Source: Comamonadaceae bacterium
Lineage (GTDB): Bacteria; Pseudomonadota; Gammaproteobacteria; Burkholderiales; Burkholderiaceae_C
Direction of reading: 5' to 3'
Length of the DNA stretch: 64,000 nucleotides
Assembly: GCA_013297875.1 (NCBI GenBank)
Contig: JAAFIW010000008.1
Location: forward strand, 99,465-163,464
The translations under genes and the position numbers were made by a program. Positions 36,027 through 44,563 of this stretch are shown here, piece after piece. The notes below the pieces were generated by a model, which saw only the letters and a list, made by a program, of their open reading frames with translations, was not told the origin of the DNA and made no database searches. The number at the start of each line of letters is the position of its first letter. Position 1 is the stretch's first letter.

Positions 36027-37046
36027 ATGGACGCATCGTTCGAGCTGCCGCTGAAGATGGGTAACTTTCTGCGCTACCTCACGCCGGGGCAGCAGGTGGG
36101 CGCGTTGTTTGCCATCGTTTTTGGCTTTCTGCTGATTGCCACCATCACCCTGTTTTTTCTCTCGCTGCGCGAGCGCAATGCCAGCGAGCACAGCCAGGCG
36201 CGGCATGCGCAGCTGCGGCACTACGGCAAGTTGCTCAACACCACCTGGTTGATGGTGGGCGTGTTCTGGGTGGGCTGGGCGGCGGGCGACACGGTTGCCA
36301 CCATCTTGTTTGCGTTGGTGGCGTTTCTGGCGCTGCGCGAGTTCATCACCTTGTCGCCCACCCGGCGCGGCGACCACCGCAGCCTGGTGCTGGCGTTTTT
36401 TGTGGTGCTGCCGATTCAGTTCTGGCTGGTGATCACCCGCCACTTTGATTTGTTCACCGTGTTCATTCCGGTCTATGTGTTTTTGCTGATTCCCGTGGTG
36501 AGCGCACTGGCCAACGATCCACAGCGCTTTCTGGAGCGCAATGCCAAGCTGCAGTGGGGCATCATGGTTTGCGTTTACGGCATGAGCCACGTGCCCGCGC
36601 TGCTGCTGCTGAACTTCAAGGGTTATGAGGGGAAAAACGCGTTTCTGGTGTTTTTTCTGGTGTTTGTGGTGCAAGGCGGCATGGTGGTGCAGCAGTTGGT
36701 CACGCGGCACCTGGGGCGTGTGCCGAGTGCGCCAAAGATCAGCAGCACCTTCAACTGGCGCAGCTGGGCCATTGGCTTGGCTGTGGCAGGCCTTGCCGGT
36801 GGCATCTTCTCGCCCATCACGCCATTCAAACCTGCCCAGGCCATTGCCATGGCGCTGATTGCCTGCGCCGCCGGCTCGCTGGGACACCTGGTGATGAAAG
36901 CCCTGAAGCGCGACCGCGGCATTACCAACTGGGGCACCGAGGGCAAGTCACTCACCGGCGCCAACGGCTTGTTGGACCGGGTGGATTCGCTGTGCTTTGC
37001 CGCACCGATCTTTTTTCACTCGGTTAGATGGTATTTTGGCGTCTAG
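36027..37046 (+). CDS. Phosphatidate cytidylyltransferase-like membrane protein
   Basis: 339 residues with eight or so membrane helices. The last cytoplasmic region holds the CDP-DAG synthase signature in altered form: LKRDRGITNWGTEGKSLTGA, then NGLLDRVDSL. The terminal DRVDS keeps the acidic pair, but the usual KD-x-G-x2-P-GHGG part differs. It is probably a divergent CdsA paralogue making CDP-diacylglycerol from phosphatidic acid supplied by the neighbouring PlsC-like enzyme. Activity is inferred. Confidence 0.82.
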   Translation: MDASFELPLKMGNFLRYLTPGQQVGALFAIVFGFLLIATITLFFLSLRERNASEHSQARHAQLRHYGKLLNTTWLMVGVFWVGWAAGDTVATILFALVAFLALREFITLSPTRRGDHRSLVLAFFVVLPIQFWLVITRHFDLFTVFIPVYVFLLIPVVSALANDPQRFLERNAKLQWGIMVCVYGMSHVPALLLLNFKGYEGKNAFLVFFLVFVVQGGMVVQQLVTRHLGRVPSAPKISSTFNWRSWAIGLAVAGLAGGIFSPITPFKPAQAIAMALIACAAGSLGHLVMKALKRDRGITNWGTEGKSLTGANGLLDRVDSLCFAAPIFFHSVRWYFGV

Positions 37047-37085
37047 CCCAGAGATTGATTGCTCGAGCAGCTACTAAATTGATAG
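37044..37085 (-). repeat. Dispersed TGCTYRAGCA-type element
   Basis: TAGCCCAGAGATTGATTGCT then CGAGCAGCTACTAAATTGAT. It lies between the CdsA-like gene and ruvC, so it spans the ruvC promoter area. Confidence 0.85.
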
Positions 37086-37101
37086 TAATTAAACCCCTCT
37101 C

Positions 37102-37650
37102 ATGCGGGTGCTAGGCATTGACCCCGGTCTGCAGACCACCGGTTTTGGCGTGGTCGATGTAGCCGGCCATGCGCTGACCTATGTGGCCAGCGGCACCATT
37201 ACCACCACCCACCTGCCGCGCGGCGAGTTGCCAGCGCGGCTCAAGGTGCTGTTTGACGGCATCAGTGAAGTGGTGGCGCGCTACCAGCCCGATGTGTCCT
37301 CGGTGGAGATCGTGTTCGTCAACGTCAACCCGCAAGCCACTTTGCTCTTGGGCCAGGCGCGCGGTGCCTGCCTGACCTCGCTGGTCAGCTGTAACCTGCA
37401 GGTGGCCGAATACACCGCGCTACAAATGAAAAAAGCCGTGGCCGGCTACGGCAAAGCCGGCAAGGCCGAGGTGCAGCAAATGGTGATGCGCCTGCTCAAA
37501 CTCCCCGCCCTGCCCGGCAAAGACGCCGCCGACGCGCTGGGCCTGGCGATTACCCACGCCCATGTGGGCGGCGCCCAGCAGCGGCTGGCGGCAGCGGCCG
37601 GTTTGCAGCGCAAAAGCAGCGGGATGTATGGAGGCGGTCGCAGCTATTGA
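37102..37650 (+). CDS. ruvC: Crossover junction endodeoxyribonuclease RuvC
   Basis: 182 residues. [19 protein letters not shown] holds the first catalytic Asp (D7). [20 protein letters not shown], then [11 protein letters not shown], and [15 protein letters not shown] with the last Asp/His complete the set. It resolves Holliday junctions with RuvAB. No ruvAB is next to it here. Confidence 0.95.
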   Translation: MRVLGIDPGLQTTGFGVVDVAGHALTYVASGTITTTHLPRGELPARLKVLFDGISEVVARYQPDVSSVEIVFVNVNPQATLLLGQARGACLTSLVSCNLQVAEYTALQMKKAVAGYGKAGKAEVQQMVMRLLKLPALPGKDAADALGLAITHAHVGGAQQRLAAAAGLQRKSSGMYGGGRSY

Positions 37651-37726
37651 GGAGGCTCCTTATCAATTCGCCCGGTGAAATTAGAAATTTCCGTTCGAAC
37701 TGAGCAGGGTAGGGAATCTCTGCAAA

Positions 37727-37972
37727 CAGAACCCCCGTCCAGGCTGGGCTGAGGAGCGCAAAACCCAGTGGATCAGGGCACGTGCTTGTTTGAGCCGCAG
37801 GCGAGTTTGCACGTGACCCCACTGGGTTTGAGCACCGCAAGGTGCCCGCAGCGAAGCGAAGGGACCCAGACTGCGGGTCGCCTTTCTTTTGCTTACTTTT
37901 CTTTGGCGACGCAAAGAAAAGTGAGTCGCTGTCGGGCGACCCCGACATCTACGTATGCCACTAAGCCCTGAT
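37727..37972 (+). repeat. About 245-bp intergenic repeat, copy 2
   Basis: The same blocks as 30749-30990 lie between ruvC and the PBP gene in the same orientation. It includes the perfect 11-bp-stem hairpin at about 37893-37922. The rest of 37651-38067 has no gene. Confidence 0.93.
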
Positions 37973-38067
37973 TTGTCTTGTTTTACAGACTGACACCTGT
38001 TACCCAGCCGTTGACTTCACGCGAACTTCACCTTCGTTCCTAGAATGGGGCAGCAGGCATCTTTCTT

Positions 38068-40464
38068 ATGCAAAACAGCACCCCCCCTTCATCCAATCCT
38101 GATCACCGTCCGACAGGCCCCCACTGGCGCAAACGCTTGCTGACGTTGGCGGCCTGGGGTTTCGGTCTGGTGGTGACGGTCGGCTTCTTTATATTGTTTG
38201 CGGCGGGCCTGGCGGTGGCCACGGCCTACCAGAATTTGCCAGATGTGTCTGATCTGACGGACTACCGCCCCAAGCTGCCGCTGCGCGTGTTTTCCGCAGA
38301 TGGCGCCTTGCTGGGCGAATTTGGTGAAGAGCGGCGTACCCTCACCCGCCTGCAAGACATTCCGCAGCACATGAGCCACGCGGTGCTGGCGATTGAAGAT
38401 GCGCGTTTTTTCTCGCATGGCGGGGTGGACTACATCGGCGTGCTGCGGGCGGGCTGGGCCAATCTGGGCAAGCTCAAAAGCCAGGGCGCCTCCACCATCA
38501 CCATGCAGGTGGCCAGAAACGTTTACCTGTCCAACGAAAGAACCTTGACCCGCAAGATTTACGAAATTCTGCTCACGTTCAAGCTGGAGCATGCGCTGAC
38601 CAAAGAGCAGATTCTGGAGGTCTACATGAACCAGATTTTCCTGGGCAATCGGGCCTACGGATTTGCTTCTGCTTCGGAAGCCTACTTTGGCAAGCCCTTG
38701 AAAAACATCAGCATTGCCGAGGCTGCGATGCTGGCGGGTGTGCCCAAATTCCCGTCGTCAGCCAACCCGGTGGCCAACTACACGCGTGCCAAGCGCCGCC
38801 AGCTCTACATCATTGACCGCATGCTGGAAAACGGTTTCATCACGGCCGAGCAGGCCACCGCAGCCCGCGCAGAAGATGTGCGGGTGCGCACCGGCCCCGA
38901 TACCTCGCGGGTGCATGCAGAGTTTGTGACGGAAACCGTGCGCCAGCTTATTTTTGCCCATTACGGCGACGAGGCCTACACCCGTGGGCTCGATGTCTAC
39001 ACCACCATCAAATCCTCCGAGCAGCAGGTGGCCTATCGCGCCTTGCGCAAAGGCATCATGGACTTTGAGCGCCGCCAGGCCTACCGGGGCCCGGAGAAAT
39101 TTGTTGATCTGCCCAAAGACAAAAACGAGCTGGAAGAAGCGGTGGACGATGCGCTGACCGAGCACCCGGACAGTGACGAGTTGATGGCTGCTGTGGTGCT
39201 GGAGTCCAACTCCAAAAGGATTGTTGCCATGCGGCGGCACGCCCAGCAGCTGGAGATCACCGGCGAGGGCTTGCGAGCCGCCCAGTCGGGCTTGTCGGCC
39301 AGCGCAGCGCCCGCCATCAAGATCAGGCGCGGAGCCGTCATTCGCGTGGTGAAAAACAGCAAGGGCGCTTGGGACATCACGCAACTGCCCGAAGTGGAAG
39401 GTGCCTTCGTGGCGCTGGACCCGCGCACCGGCGCGCTGCGCGCACTGGTGGGCGGGTTTGATTTTGATAAAAACAAGTTCAACCACGTGACGCAGGCATG
39501 GCGGCAACCGGGCTCCAGCTTCAAGCCCTTTGTGTATTCCGCAGGCCTGGAAAAAGGCTTTTCAGGCGCGACGGTGATCAACGATGCGCCGCTGTTTTTT
39601 GACGCAGCCGCCACGGGTGGTCAGGCTTGGGAGCCCAAAAACTACGACGGCACCTTCGATGGCCCGATGTCTATGCGGCGCGGTTTGGCCAAATCCAAAA
39701 ACATGATCTCCATCCGCATTTTGAAATCAGTGGGCCCCAAAACCGCGCAAGACTGGATCACGCGTTTTGGCTTTGATGCCGACAAGCACCCCGCCTACTT
39801 GACGATGGCTTTGGGCGCTGGCGCTGTCACGCCCATGCAAATGGCCACAGGCTATGCCGTGTTTGCCAACGGCGGTTACCGCGTGAACCCCCATGTGATC
39901 ACCCGCATCACCGATCAGCGGGGCCGCAGCCTGCTGGAATTCAAGCCGCCGGCGCTTGATGAAAGCGTGCGCGCCATTGACGCGCGCAATGCGTTTGTGA
40001 TGACCAGCCTGATGCAGGAGATAACCCGATCGGGCACAGCCGCCAAGGCCCAAGCCACACTCAAGCGCCCCGACATTTATGGGAAAACCGGTACCACCAA
40101 CGATTCCATCGATGCCTGGTTTGCTGGCTACCACCGCACCTCGGTGGCCGTCAGCTGGATTGGCTATGACACACCACGCAAGCTGGGCGACCGTGAAACC
40201 GGCGGTGGCCTGTCACTGCCGGTGTGGATCAGCTACATGGAGTCTGCACTCAAAGGCGTGCCCGTGGTGGAAGCCAGCGCGCCCCAGGGCGTGCTCAACA
40301 TCAATGGTGAATGGTTTTATGAAGAATTTTCACGTGGCCGGGGCATTAACAGCCTGGGCTTGAGCGACCCTTTACCAGGTTCATCGGGCGCGAAAGAGGG
40401 TGAGCCCGTCACGGCACCAGCACCGGAAGAAAAGCGCTCCATCCTGGAGTTGTTCAGCAATTGA
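38068..40464 (+). CDS. mrcA: Penicillin-binding protein 1A (bifunctional transglycosylase/transpeptidase)
   Basis: 798 residues. One N-terminal membrane helix (about 25-53) anchors it to the inner membrane. The GT51 domain has AIEDARFFSHGGVD (catalytic Glu), GASTITMQVARN and RKIYEILLTFKLEHALTKEQ. An OB-like insert follows. The transpeptidase domain has SSFKP (Ser nucleophile), SKN and KTGTTND. It polymerises and cross-links peptidoglycan. A single-gene unit; length and motifs are normal. Confidence 0.95.
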   Translation: MQNSTPPSSNPDHRPTGPHWRKRLLTLAAWGFGLVVTVGFFILFAAGLAVATAYQNLPDVSDLTDYRPKLPLRVFSADGALLGEFGEERRTLTRLQDIPQHMSHAVLAIEDARFFSHGGVDYIGVLRAGWANLGKLKSQGASTITMQVARNVYLSNERTLTRKIYEILLTFKLEHALTKEQILEVYMNQIFLGNRAYGFASASEAYFGKPLKNISIAEAAMLAGVPKFPSSANPVANYTRAKRRQLYIIDRMLENGFITAEQATAARAEDVRVRTGPDTSRVHAEFVTETVRQLIFAHYGDEAYTRGLDVYTTIKSSEQQVAYRALRKGIMDFERRQAYRGPEKFVDLPKDKNELEEAVDDALTEHPDSDELMAAVVLESNSKRIVAMRRHAQQLEITGEGLRAAQSGLSASAAPAIKIRRGAVIRVVKNSKGAWDITQLPEVEGAFVALDPRTGALRALVGGFDFDKNKFNHVTQAWRQPGSSFKPFVYSAGLEKGFSGATVINDAPLFFDAAATGGQAWEPKNYDGTFDGPMSMRRGLAKSKNMISIRILKSVGPKTAQDWITRFGFDADKHPAYLTMALGAGAVTPMQMATGYAVFANGGYRVNPHVITRITDQRGRSLLEFKPPALDESVRAIDARNAFVMTSLMQEITRSGTAAKAQATLKRPDIYGKTGTTNDSIDAWFAGYHRTSVAVSWIGYDTPRKLGDRETGGGLSLPVWISYMESALKGVPVVEASAPQGVLNINGEWFYEEFSRGRGINSLGLSDPLPGSSGAKEGEPVTAPAPEEKRSILELFSN

Positions 40465-40560
40465 GCGGCTCAAAGAGCCTTCGCCAAGGCTCCAGGCTTT
40501 CATTTTTTGAGCTCAATTGGCCAAACGCCCTTGCTATATCAGCACAAGTAGCTATTCTTT

Positions 40561-41373
40561 TTATAGTGCCTGGTTCACACTGAACGCATCCATGGCCAAG
40601 CTTCCATGCAGCACCTCGCGGCTGATGTAGTCCACCTGCAAGCGGGTGGGGTCACTCCCCAGGCCACTGGCCCCCAGCGCGAAAAACAGAGGCAAAAAGT
40701 GATCGTCAGTGGGGTGCGCACGCGCGGCGTGCGGGGCCTGCTCGGCGTAGGCCAGCAAGGCGGGCAAGTCGCCGCGCAGCACCGCAGCTTCTATCCAGCG
40801 GGCGAACTCGGTCACGTAGGGCGGGGGCGCGTCGTGCAGGCCGGGCCTGTCGTTGCTGAAAAATTCTTGCAGGTTGTGCGTCATGCTGCCGCTGCCGATG
40901 AGCAGCACGCCCTGCGTGCGCAGGCTGGCCAGCGCCTGGCCCATGGCGTACACCGCTTGCGGGCCCACGCGCGCGGGCAAGGCCACTTGCACCACCGGCA
41001 CCTGGGCGGCGGGAAACAGGTGCATCAGCGGCACCCAGGCACCATGGTCCAGCGGGCGGGTGGCGTCGGCCTGGGCCGTGATACCTGCTTGCGCCAGCAG
41101 TTCAATCACCTGCTGGCCCAGGGCTGGCGCACCAGGTGCCGGGTATTGCAGTTGGTACAGGGCTGGTGGAAAGCCACCAAAGTCGTGCCAGGTGGTGGGT
41201 GCCGCCGTGGTCATGACCGCCGGGCTGCGGGCCATCCAGTGGGGCGACATGATGACCACTGATTTGGGGCTTAACTGGGTGCCCGCCCTTGTCAAAAGCG
41301 CACCAGTAGCTCCTGATTCAATAGCAAACATCGGTGAGCCGTGAGAGACGAACAAGGCGGGCAGAGCGCTCAT
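40561..41373 (-). CDS. DODA-type extradiol aromatic ring-opening dioxygenase (YgiD-like)
   Basis: 270 residues from the ATG at 41373. The metal ligands are in FVSHGSPMF and SPHWMAR, with GHTxGxxF replaced by DHGAWVPLMHLFP, and a further His in IGSGSMTHNLQEF. The class III extradiol LigB fold is clear. Homologues cleave 4,5-DOPA or related catechols. The preceding gene (FrnE-like) ends 1 bp before its start, so they are co-transcribed. Confidence 0.9.
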   Translation of the reverse strand: MSALPALFVSHGSPMFAIESGATGALLTRAGTQLSPKSVVIMSPHWMARSPAVMTTAAPTTWHDFGGFPPALYQLQYPAPGAPALGQQVIELLAQAGITAQADATRPLDHGAWVPLMHLFPAAQVPVVQVALPARVGPQAVYAMGQALASLRTQGVLLIGSGSMTHNLQEFFSNDRPGLHDAPPPYVTEFARWIEAAVLRGDLPALLAYAEQAPHAARAHPTDDHFLPLFFALGASGLGSDPTRLQVDYISREVLHGSLAMDAFSVNQAL

Positions 41374-41374
41374 A

Positions 41375-42031
41375 TCAAGCCATTTCCGCCGCGATTTGCC
41401 GCAGCGCCTGCTCAAACACCTCGGGGCCCTGGCCGCCTTGGATCAGGTGCTGTTTGTTGATGACAACCGAGGGCACCGCGTGAATGCCCTGCGCCTGCCA
41501 GAACTGCTCGGCGGCCCGCACCTCGGTGGTGAACTCGTCGGTGGCCAGCACCTGCGCGGCCCGCGTCGTGTCCAGCCCTGCGTCGCTGGCCGCTTGCAGC
41601 AACACATCGTGCGCCGCCAGGCCTTTGCCGTGGGTAAAAAACGCAACCAGCAAAGCCTTTTTCAGCGCGTGCTGCAAACCGGCGCTTTGCGTGCCCGCCC
41701 AGTGCAGCAAGCGGTGCGCGTCAAAGGTGTTCCACACCCGCCCCCGCCCTTCGGGCTTGAAGGCAAAACCCACCGCCGCACCGCGCTGGCGCAGGGTTTC
41801 GCGCATGCTCGCCTGCTGCTCGGGTGTGGAGCCATACTTTTGCGTCAGGTGCTCGGTGATGTCCTGCCCCTCAGGCGGCATCTTGGGGTTCAGCTCAAAC
41901 GGCTGAAACGTGATCTCCACCGGCACGTCATCCCCCAGCTTGTGCAGCGCCCGCTCCAGGCTCCACAAACCCACGGCGCACCAGGGGCAGGCCACGTCGG
42001 AGACGAAATCAATTTGAAGGGCTTGGGGCAT
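41375..42031 (-). CDS. DsbA-family oxidoreductase, FrnE-like
   Basis: 218 residues. IDFVSDVACPWCAVGLWSLE has the CPWC active site of FrnE-type thioredoxin-fold proteins. AVPSVVINKQHLIQGGQGPE is the cis-Pro region. It has no signal peptide, so it is cytoplasmic. FrnE-like proteins handle thiol-disulphide exchange under stress. Confidence 0.9.
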   Translation of the reverse strand: MPQALQIDFVSDVACPWCAVGLWSLERALHKLGDDVPVEITFQPFELNPKMPPEGQDITEHLTQKYGSTPEQQASMRETLRQRGAAVGFAFKPEGRGRVWNTFDAHRLLHWAGTQSAGLQHALKKALLVAFFTHGKGLAAHDVLLQAASDAGLDTTRAAQVLATDEFTTEVRAAEQFWQAQGIHAVPSVVINKQHLIQGGQGPEVFEQALRQIAAEMA

Positions 42032-42201
42032 GGTGGGCTTTCGCTTGAGGTGTTGGGTTGATCTATGGCTTGGGATTGTGATTGCAAGGCTGCGGTGCCC
42101 ACGGAAAGGTTTTTTGGCCGTTTTGAGGGAAAAACAGCCACCAGCCCATGTATGGATTGGTCAAGCAGCTATCGAAAACGTAGTGTGTGCTGCATGGGTT
42201 G

Positions 42202-42378
42202 AACCCAGATTTTCCATTAGGCGCACCTTCGGCGCTGTTTGGATTCCAACGGCGCATTTGCGGCCATTTTCGCCCCTCTTCGTCGCCCATGGCGCGCGCC
42301 ATGAGCTCCTCAGTCGGGCCAAAACTGACTCGCAACTGCATCCGTTGTCTATCCAAACCCTAATGGAAATTCTGGGTT
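42202..42378 (+). mobile_element. MITE-like element, long form (177 bp)
   Basis: Terminal inverted repeats are AACCCAGATTTTCCATTAG and CTAATGGAAATTCTGGGTT. The inside begins GCGCACCTTCGGCGCTGTTT. A shorter copy lacking about 88 bp of the centre is at 61026-61114 in reverse orientation. It has no coding capacity, so it would need a transposase in trans. Confidence 0.85.
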
Positions 42379-42479
42379 GAAGCTGGCTTCCGTCTGAGCG
42401 GTGAGCAGATTTCGCGTGAATTCAGGCGGCAAACGCTGGGGGTACAACAGAATACTTGGTGACGGCGCTTTAGCGCTGG

Positions 42480-42518
42480 TTTTGGGTTGACCGGTGCGTA
42501 GCGCCTGTCAACCCAAAA
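42480..42518 (+). other. Hairpin abutting the first type II-C repeat
   Basis: The arms TTTTGGGTTGAC and GTCAACCCAAAA (12 bp, perfect) enclose GGTGC-GTA-GCGCC, which also pairs. There is no T tract after it on either strand, so it is not a classic terminator. Confidence 0.75.
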
Positions 42519-43147
42519 ACTCCGGCCAGAGCGCATATCCCAAGCGACTAGACTGACAGTGTATGGATTGAGGCCGACCAGCTTGTTCCGGCCAGAGCGC
42601 ATATCCCAAGCGACTAGACTGGGCACCCTGGTGGTGCCGGGCGCGCAGCTGTTCCGGCCAGAGCGCATATCCCAAGCGACTAGACTAGGAGCTATTTGGG
42701 AATACAAAACAATAGGTTCCGGCCAGAGCGCATATCCCAAGCGACTAGACTTCGGTGGGCACCACGCACAGCAGACAATCAGTTCCGGCCAGAGCGCATA
42801 TCCCAAGCGAATAGACTGTAACTGCAAAGCTGGATGCACACCGCGCAGTTCCGGCCAGAGCGCATATCCCAAGCGACTAGACTGGGGTCGTGCTTACTCA
42901 TGCGCTGGTTGACGTTCCGGCCAGAGCGCATATCCCAAGCGACTAGACTGATAGCAACGCCCGTTCAGCGGCGGCTTGCGTTCCGGCCAGAGCGCATATC
43001 CCAAGCGACTAGACTTTGGCGCGGTGCTTTCAGCATGTGTCCCCCGTTCCGGCCAGAGCGCATATCCCAAGCGACTAGACTTCCGTGAGCATTAACTTGA
43101 ACTGAGTACATGTTCCGGCCAGAGCGCATATCCCAAGCGACTAGACT
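42519..43147 (+). CRISPR. Type II-C CRISPR array, 10 repeats and 9 spacers
   Basis: The 36-bp repeat starts GTTCCGGCCAGAGCGCATAT and ends CCCAAGCGACTAGACT. Repeats start at 42519, 42585, 42651, 42716, 42782, 42848, 42914, 42980, 43046 and 43112. Spacers are 30 bp (one 29). The first repeat begins AC instead of GT; the fifth has GAATAGACT for GACTAGACT. The repeat end TAGACT resembles a -10 box, as in Neisseria II-C arrays where each repeat can start transcription. Orientation (+) is supported by the tracrRNA anti-repeat and a terminator after the last repeat. The array is read towards cas2, against the cas genes. Confidence 0.97.
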
Positions 43148-43158
43148 CTGTTGGCGAT

Positions 43159-43192
43159 AACCTCTTGATTTTCAAGAGGTTTTTCGCTTTTT
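43159..43192 (+). terminator. Rho-independent terminator of the II-C array transcript
   Basis: AACCTCTTGA-TTT-TCAAGAGGTT followed by TTTTCGCTTTTT on the + strand, 11 bp after the last repeat. The minus strand has no T tract, so it acts in the + direction. Confidence 0.8.
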
Positions 43193-43279
43193 GGCGTGCT
43201 CATTTTTGCTCTTGCAAAGTCAAACGGCGGGTGCTTGGACGATTTTCTTGACTGACTTGTCCACCTGAAGAGGTGAGGG

Positions 43280-43606
43280 CTAGAAAAGATCAAATTGGTC
43301 GGGGGCCTTGTTTCCGGGCTGTTTGGTCTGGCCATGGAATGACAGGATGCGTTCGTATTGCTTGTCGGTGAACTGCAGGATATTCACTTTGCCACCACCG
43401 GGCAATGCCTGTTCTACTTTTTTGCATAGCGTGTCCACCTGGGCCTGGCTGGTACAAAAGCGCATGTAGACCGAAAACTGCGACATCTCGAAGCCCATGT
43501 CCAGCAGGCCGTTGCGAAACTCGGTGGCTGCCTTGCGTTCGGCCCTTTCAACCACGGGCAAGTCAAACATCACCACGATCCACATCAGTCGGTACCCTGA
43601 AAGCAT
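43280..43606 (-). CDS. cas2: Cas2 (type II-C)
   Basis: 108 residues. MLSGYRLMWIVVMFDLPVVE has the conserved Asp in FDLP. GLLDMGFEMSQFSVYMRFCT is the II-C form, and KVNILQFTDKQYERILSFHG follows. GGAG lies seven bases before the ATG. It forms the integrase with the neighbouring Cas1. 20 bp separate it from cas1. Confidence 0.95.
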   Translation of the reverse strand: MLSGYRLMWIVVMFDLPVVERAERKAATEFRNGLLDMGFEMSQFSVYMRFCTSQAQVDTLCKKVEQALPGGGKVNILQFTDKQYERILSFHGQTKQPGNKAPDQFDLF

Positions 43607-43625
43607 GTGTGGAACTCCGTCATAG

Positions 43626-44555
43626 CTACTCGTTGTTCAGCGATGCCGCCAGCGCCAGAGGCAAGCCGGGTAGCGGCAGATCGAGCTTGTCACGTTCGCC
43701 CAGATAAACCTGTGCCAGGGAGGTACAAAGCCGCTGCGCACATACCATCACCGGTGTTGCGCCTGCATCGGTCTGCATGTCGTCGTACAGCGTACGAACC
43801 AGGGCACGTTTGGTGTCGGGTGTGACCTCGGTTTTGCCGCCGCGTTGCAGATGCCAGACCTTCAGATCGATAACCGGGCGAAAGGGCTCCATCAAATCGT
43901 CGACCAGGCGCATGGCGTTGTTGTCGTTGCTGTGGTGCAGGCCAATGCTGGGGTGCAGGCCGGCCGCAATCACCGCACGTGCTGTGGCCGCGCGAAGCAC
44001 GGTGTATCCGTAGTTCAACAGGCCGTTCACGTTGTCAGCGTTCTGGTCGCGCCGAAAGCCTTCACCAAATAGCAACGTCCAATAACGCCTGGCACCCTGC
44101 GCCTCCAAGTTTTCCGGGTCGCCGCTTTTGACTTTGTTTGCCAGCGCCAGCAAGGGAGCGGGTGGCGCACCGGTGGCTTCCAGGGCTGCTGCTTGCTGCT
44201 CAAGCTTGGCCCGCACCACATGGGCCCACAGGCGTTTGTGCGTGGGTTGGCTTGCCGCAATTTGGGCTTCTATGCGCTTGGCTTGCTGAAAATTACCGTC
44301 GATGGGCAGCAACATACCCACGGCGTTGTGGTTGGCCGCGCACAGCACAAAGGGCGCGCCGCGCTCGGCCAGTGCCACCAGCAGGTTGTTGGCGTAGCTC
44401 AGACCATGGGCATTGGCAATGACGGCTGCAATATCGTCCAGTGGCACCTGGCCCAGCTCTTTGCGCTCGCCTTCCGTGTCTTGCACCACCATAAAGCCCC
44501 GGTGTAAGGACAGGTGTCGCCGGTCGTCGGCGATTTCAACGATGCGGCCAATCAT
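43626..44555 (-). CDS. cas1: Cas1 integrase (type II-C)
   Basis: 309 residues, starting MIGRIVEIADDRRHLSLHRG. Catalytic regions: ENLEAQGARRYWTLLFGEGF (Glu), GLHPSIGLHHSNDNNAMRLV (His) and DDLMEPFRPVIDL (Asp). The sequence is clearly different from the I-C Cas1 at 16.5 kb, so the two adaptation modules are separate. cas9 ends 8 bp upstream of its start. Confidence 0.95.
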   Translation of the reverse strand: MIGRIVEIADDRRHLSLHRGFMVVQDTEGERKELGQVPLDDIAAVIANAHGLSYANNLLVALAERGAPFVLCAANHNAVGMLLPIDGNFQQAKRIEAQIAASQPTHKRLWAHVVRAKLEQQAAALEATGAPPAPLLALANKVKSGDPENLEAQGARRYWTLLFGEGFRRDQNADNVNGLLNYGYTVLRAATARAVIAAGLHPSIGLHHSNDNNAMRLVDDLMEPFRPVIDLKVWHLQRGGKTEVTPDTKRALVRTLYDDMQTDAGATPVMVCAQRLCTSLAQVYLGERDKLDLPLPGLPLALAASLNNE

Positions 44556-44563
44556 GATGCGGG

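Larger units (their letters stand above)
42032..42518. other. Upstream region of the type II-C array (no gene)
   Basis: Contains a dispersed element (42142-42182, GGTCAAGCAGCTATCGAAAA), a MITE-like element (42202-42378) and a long hairpin (42480-42518) that ends exactly where the first repeat begins. Any outside promoter for the array should lie in 42380-42480. Confidence 0.7.
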
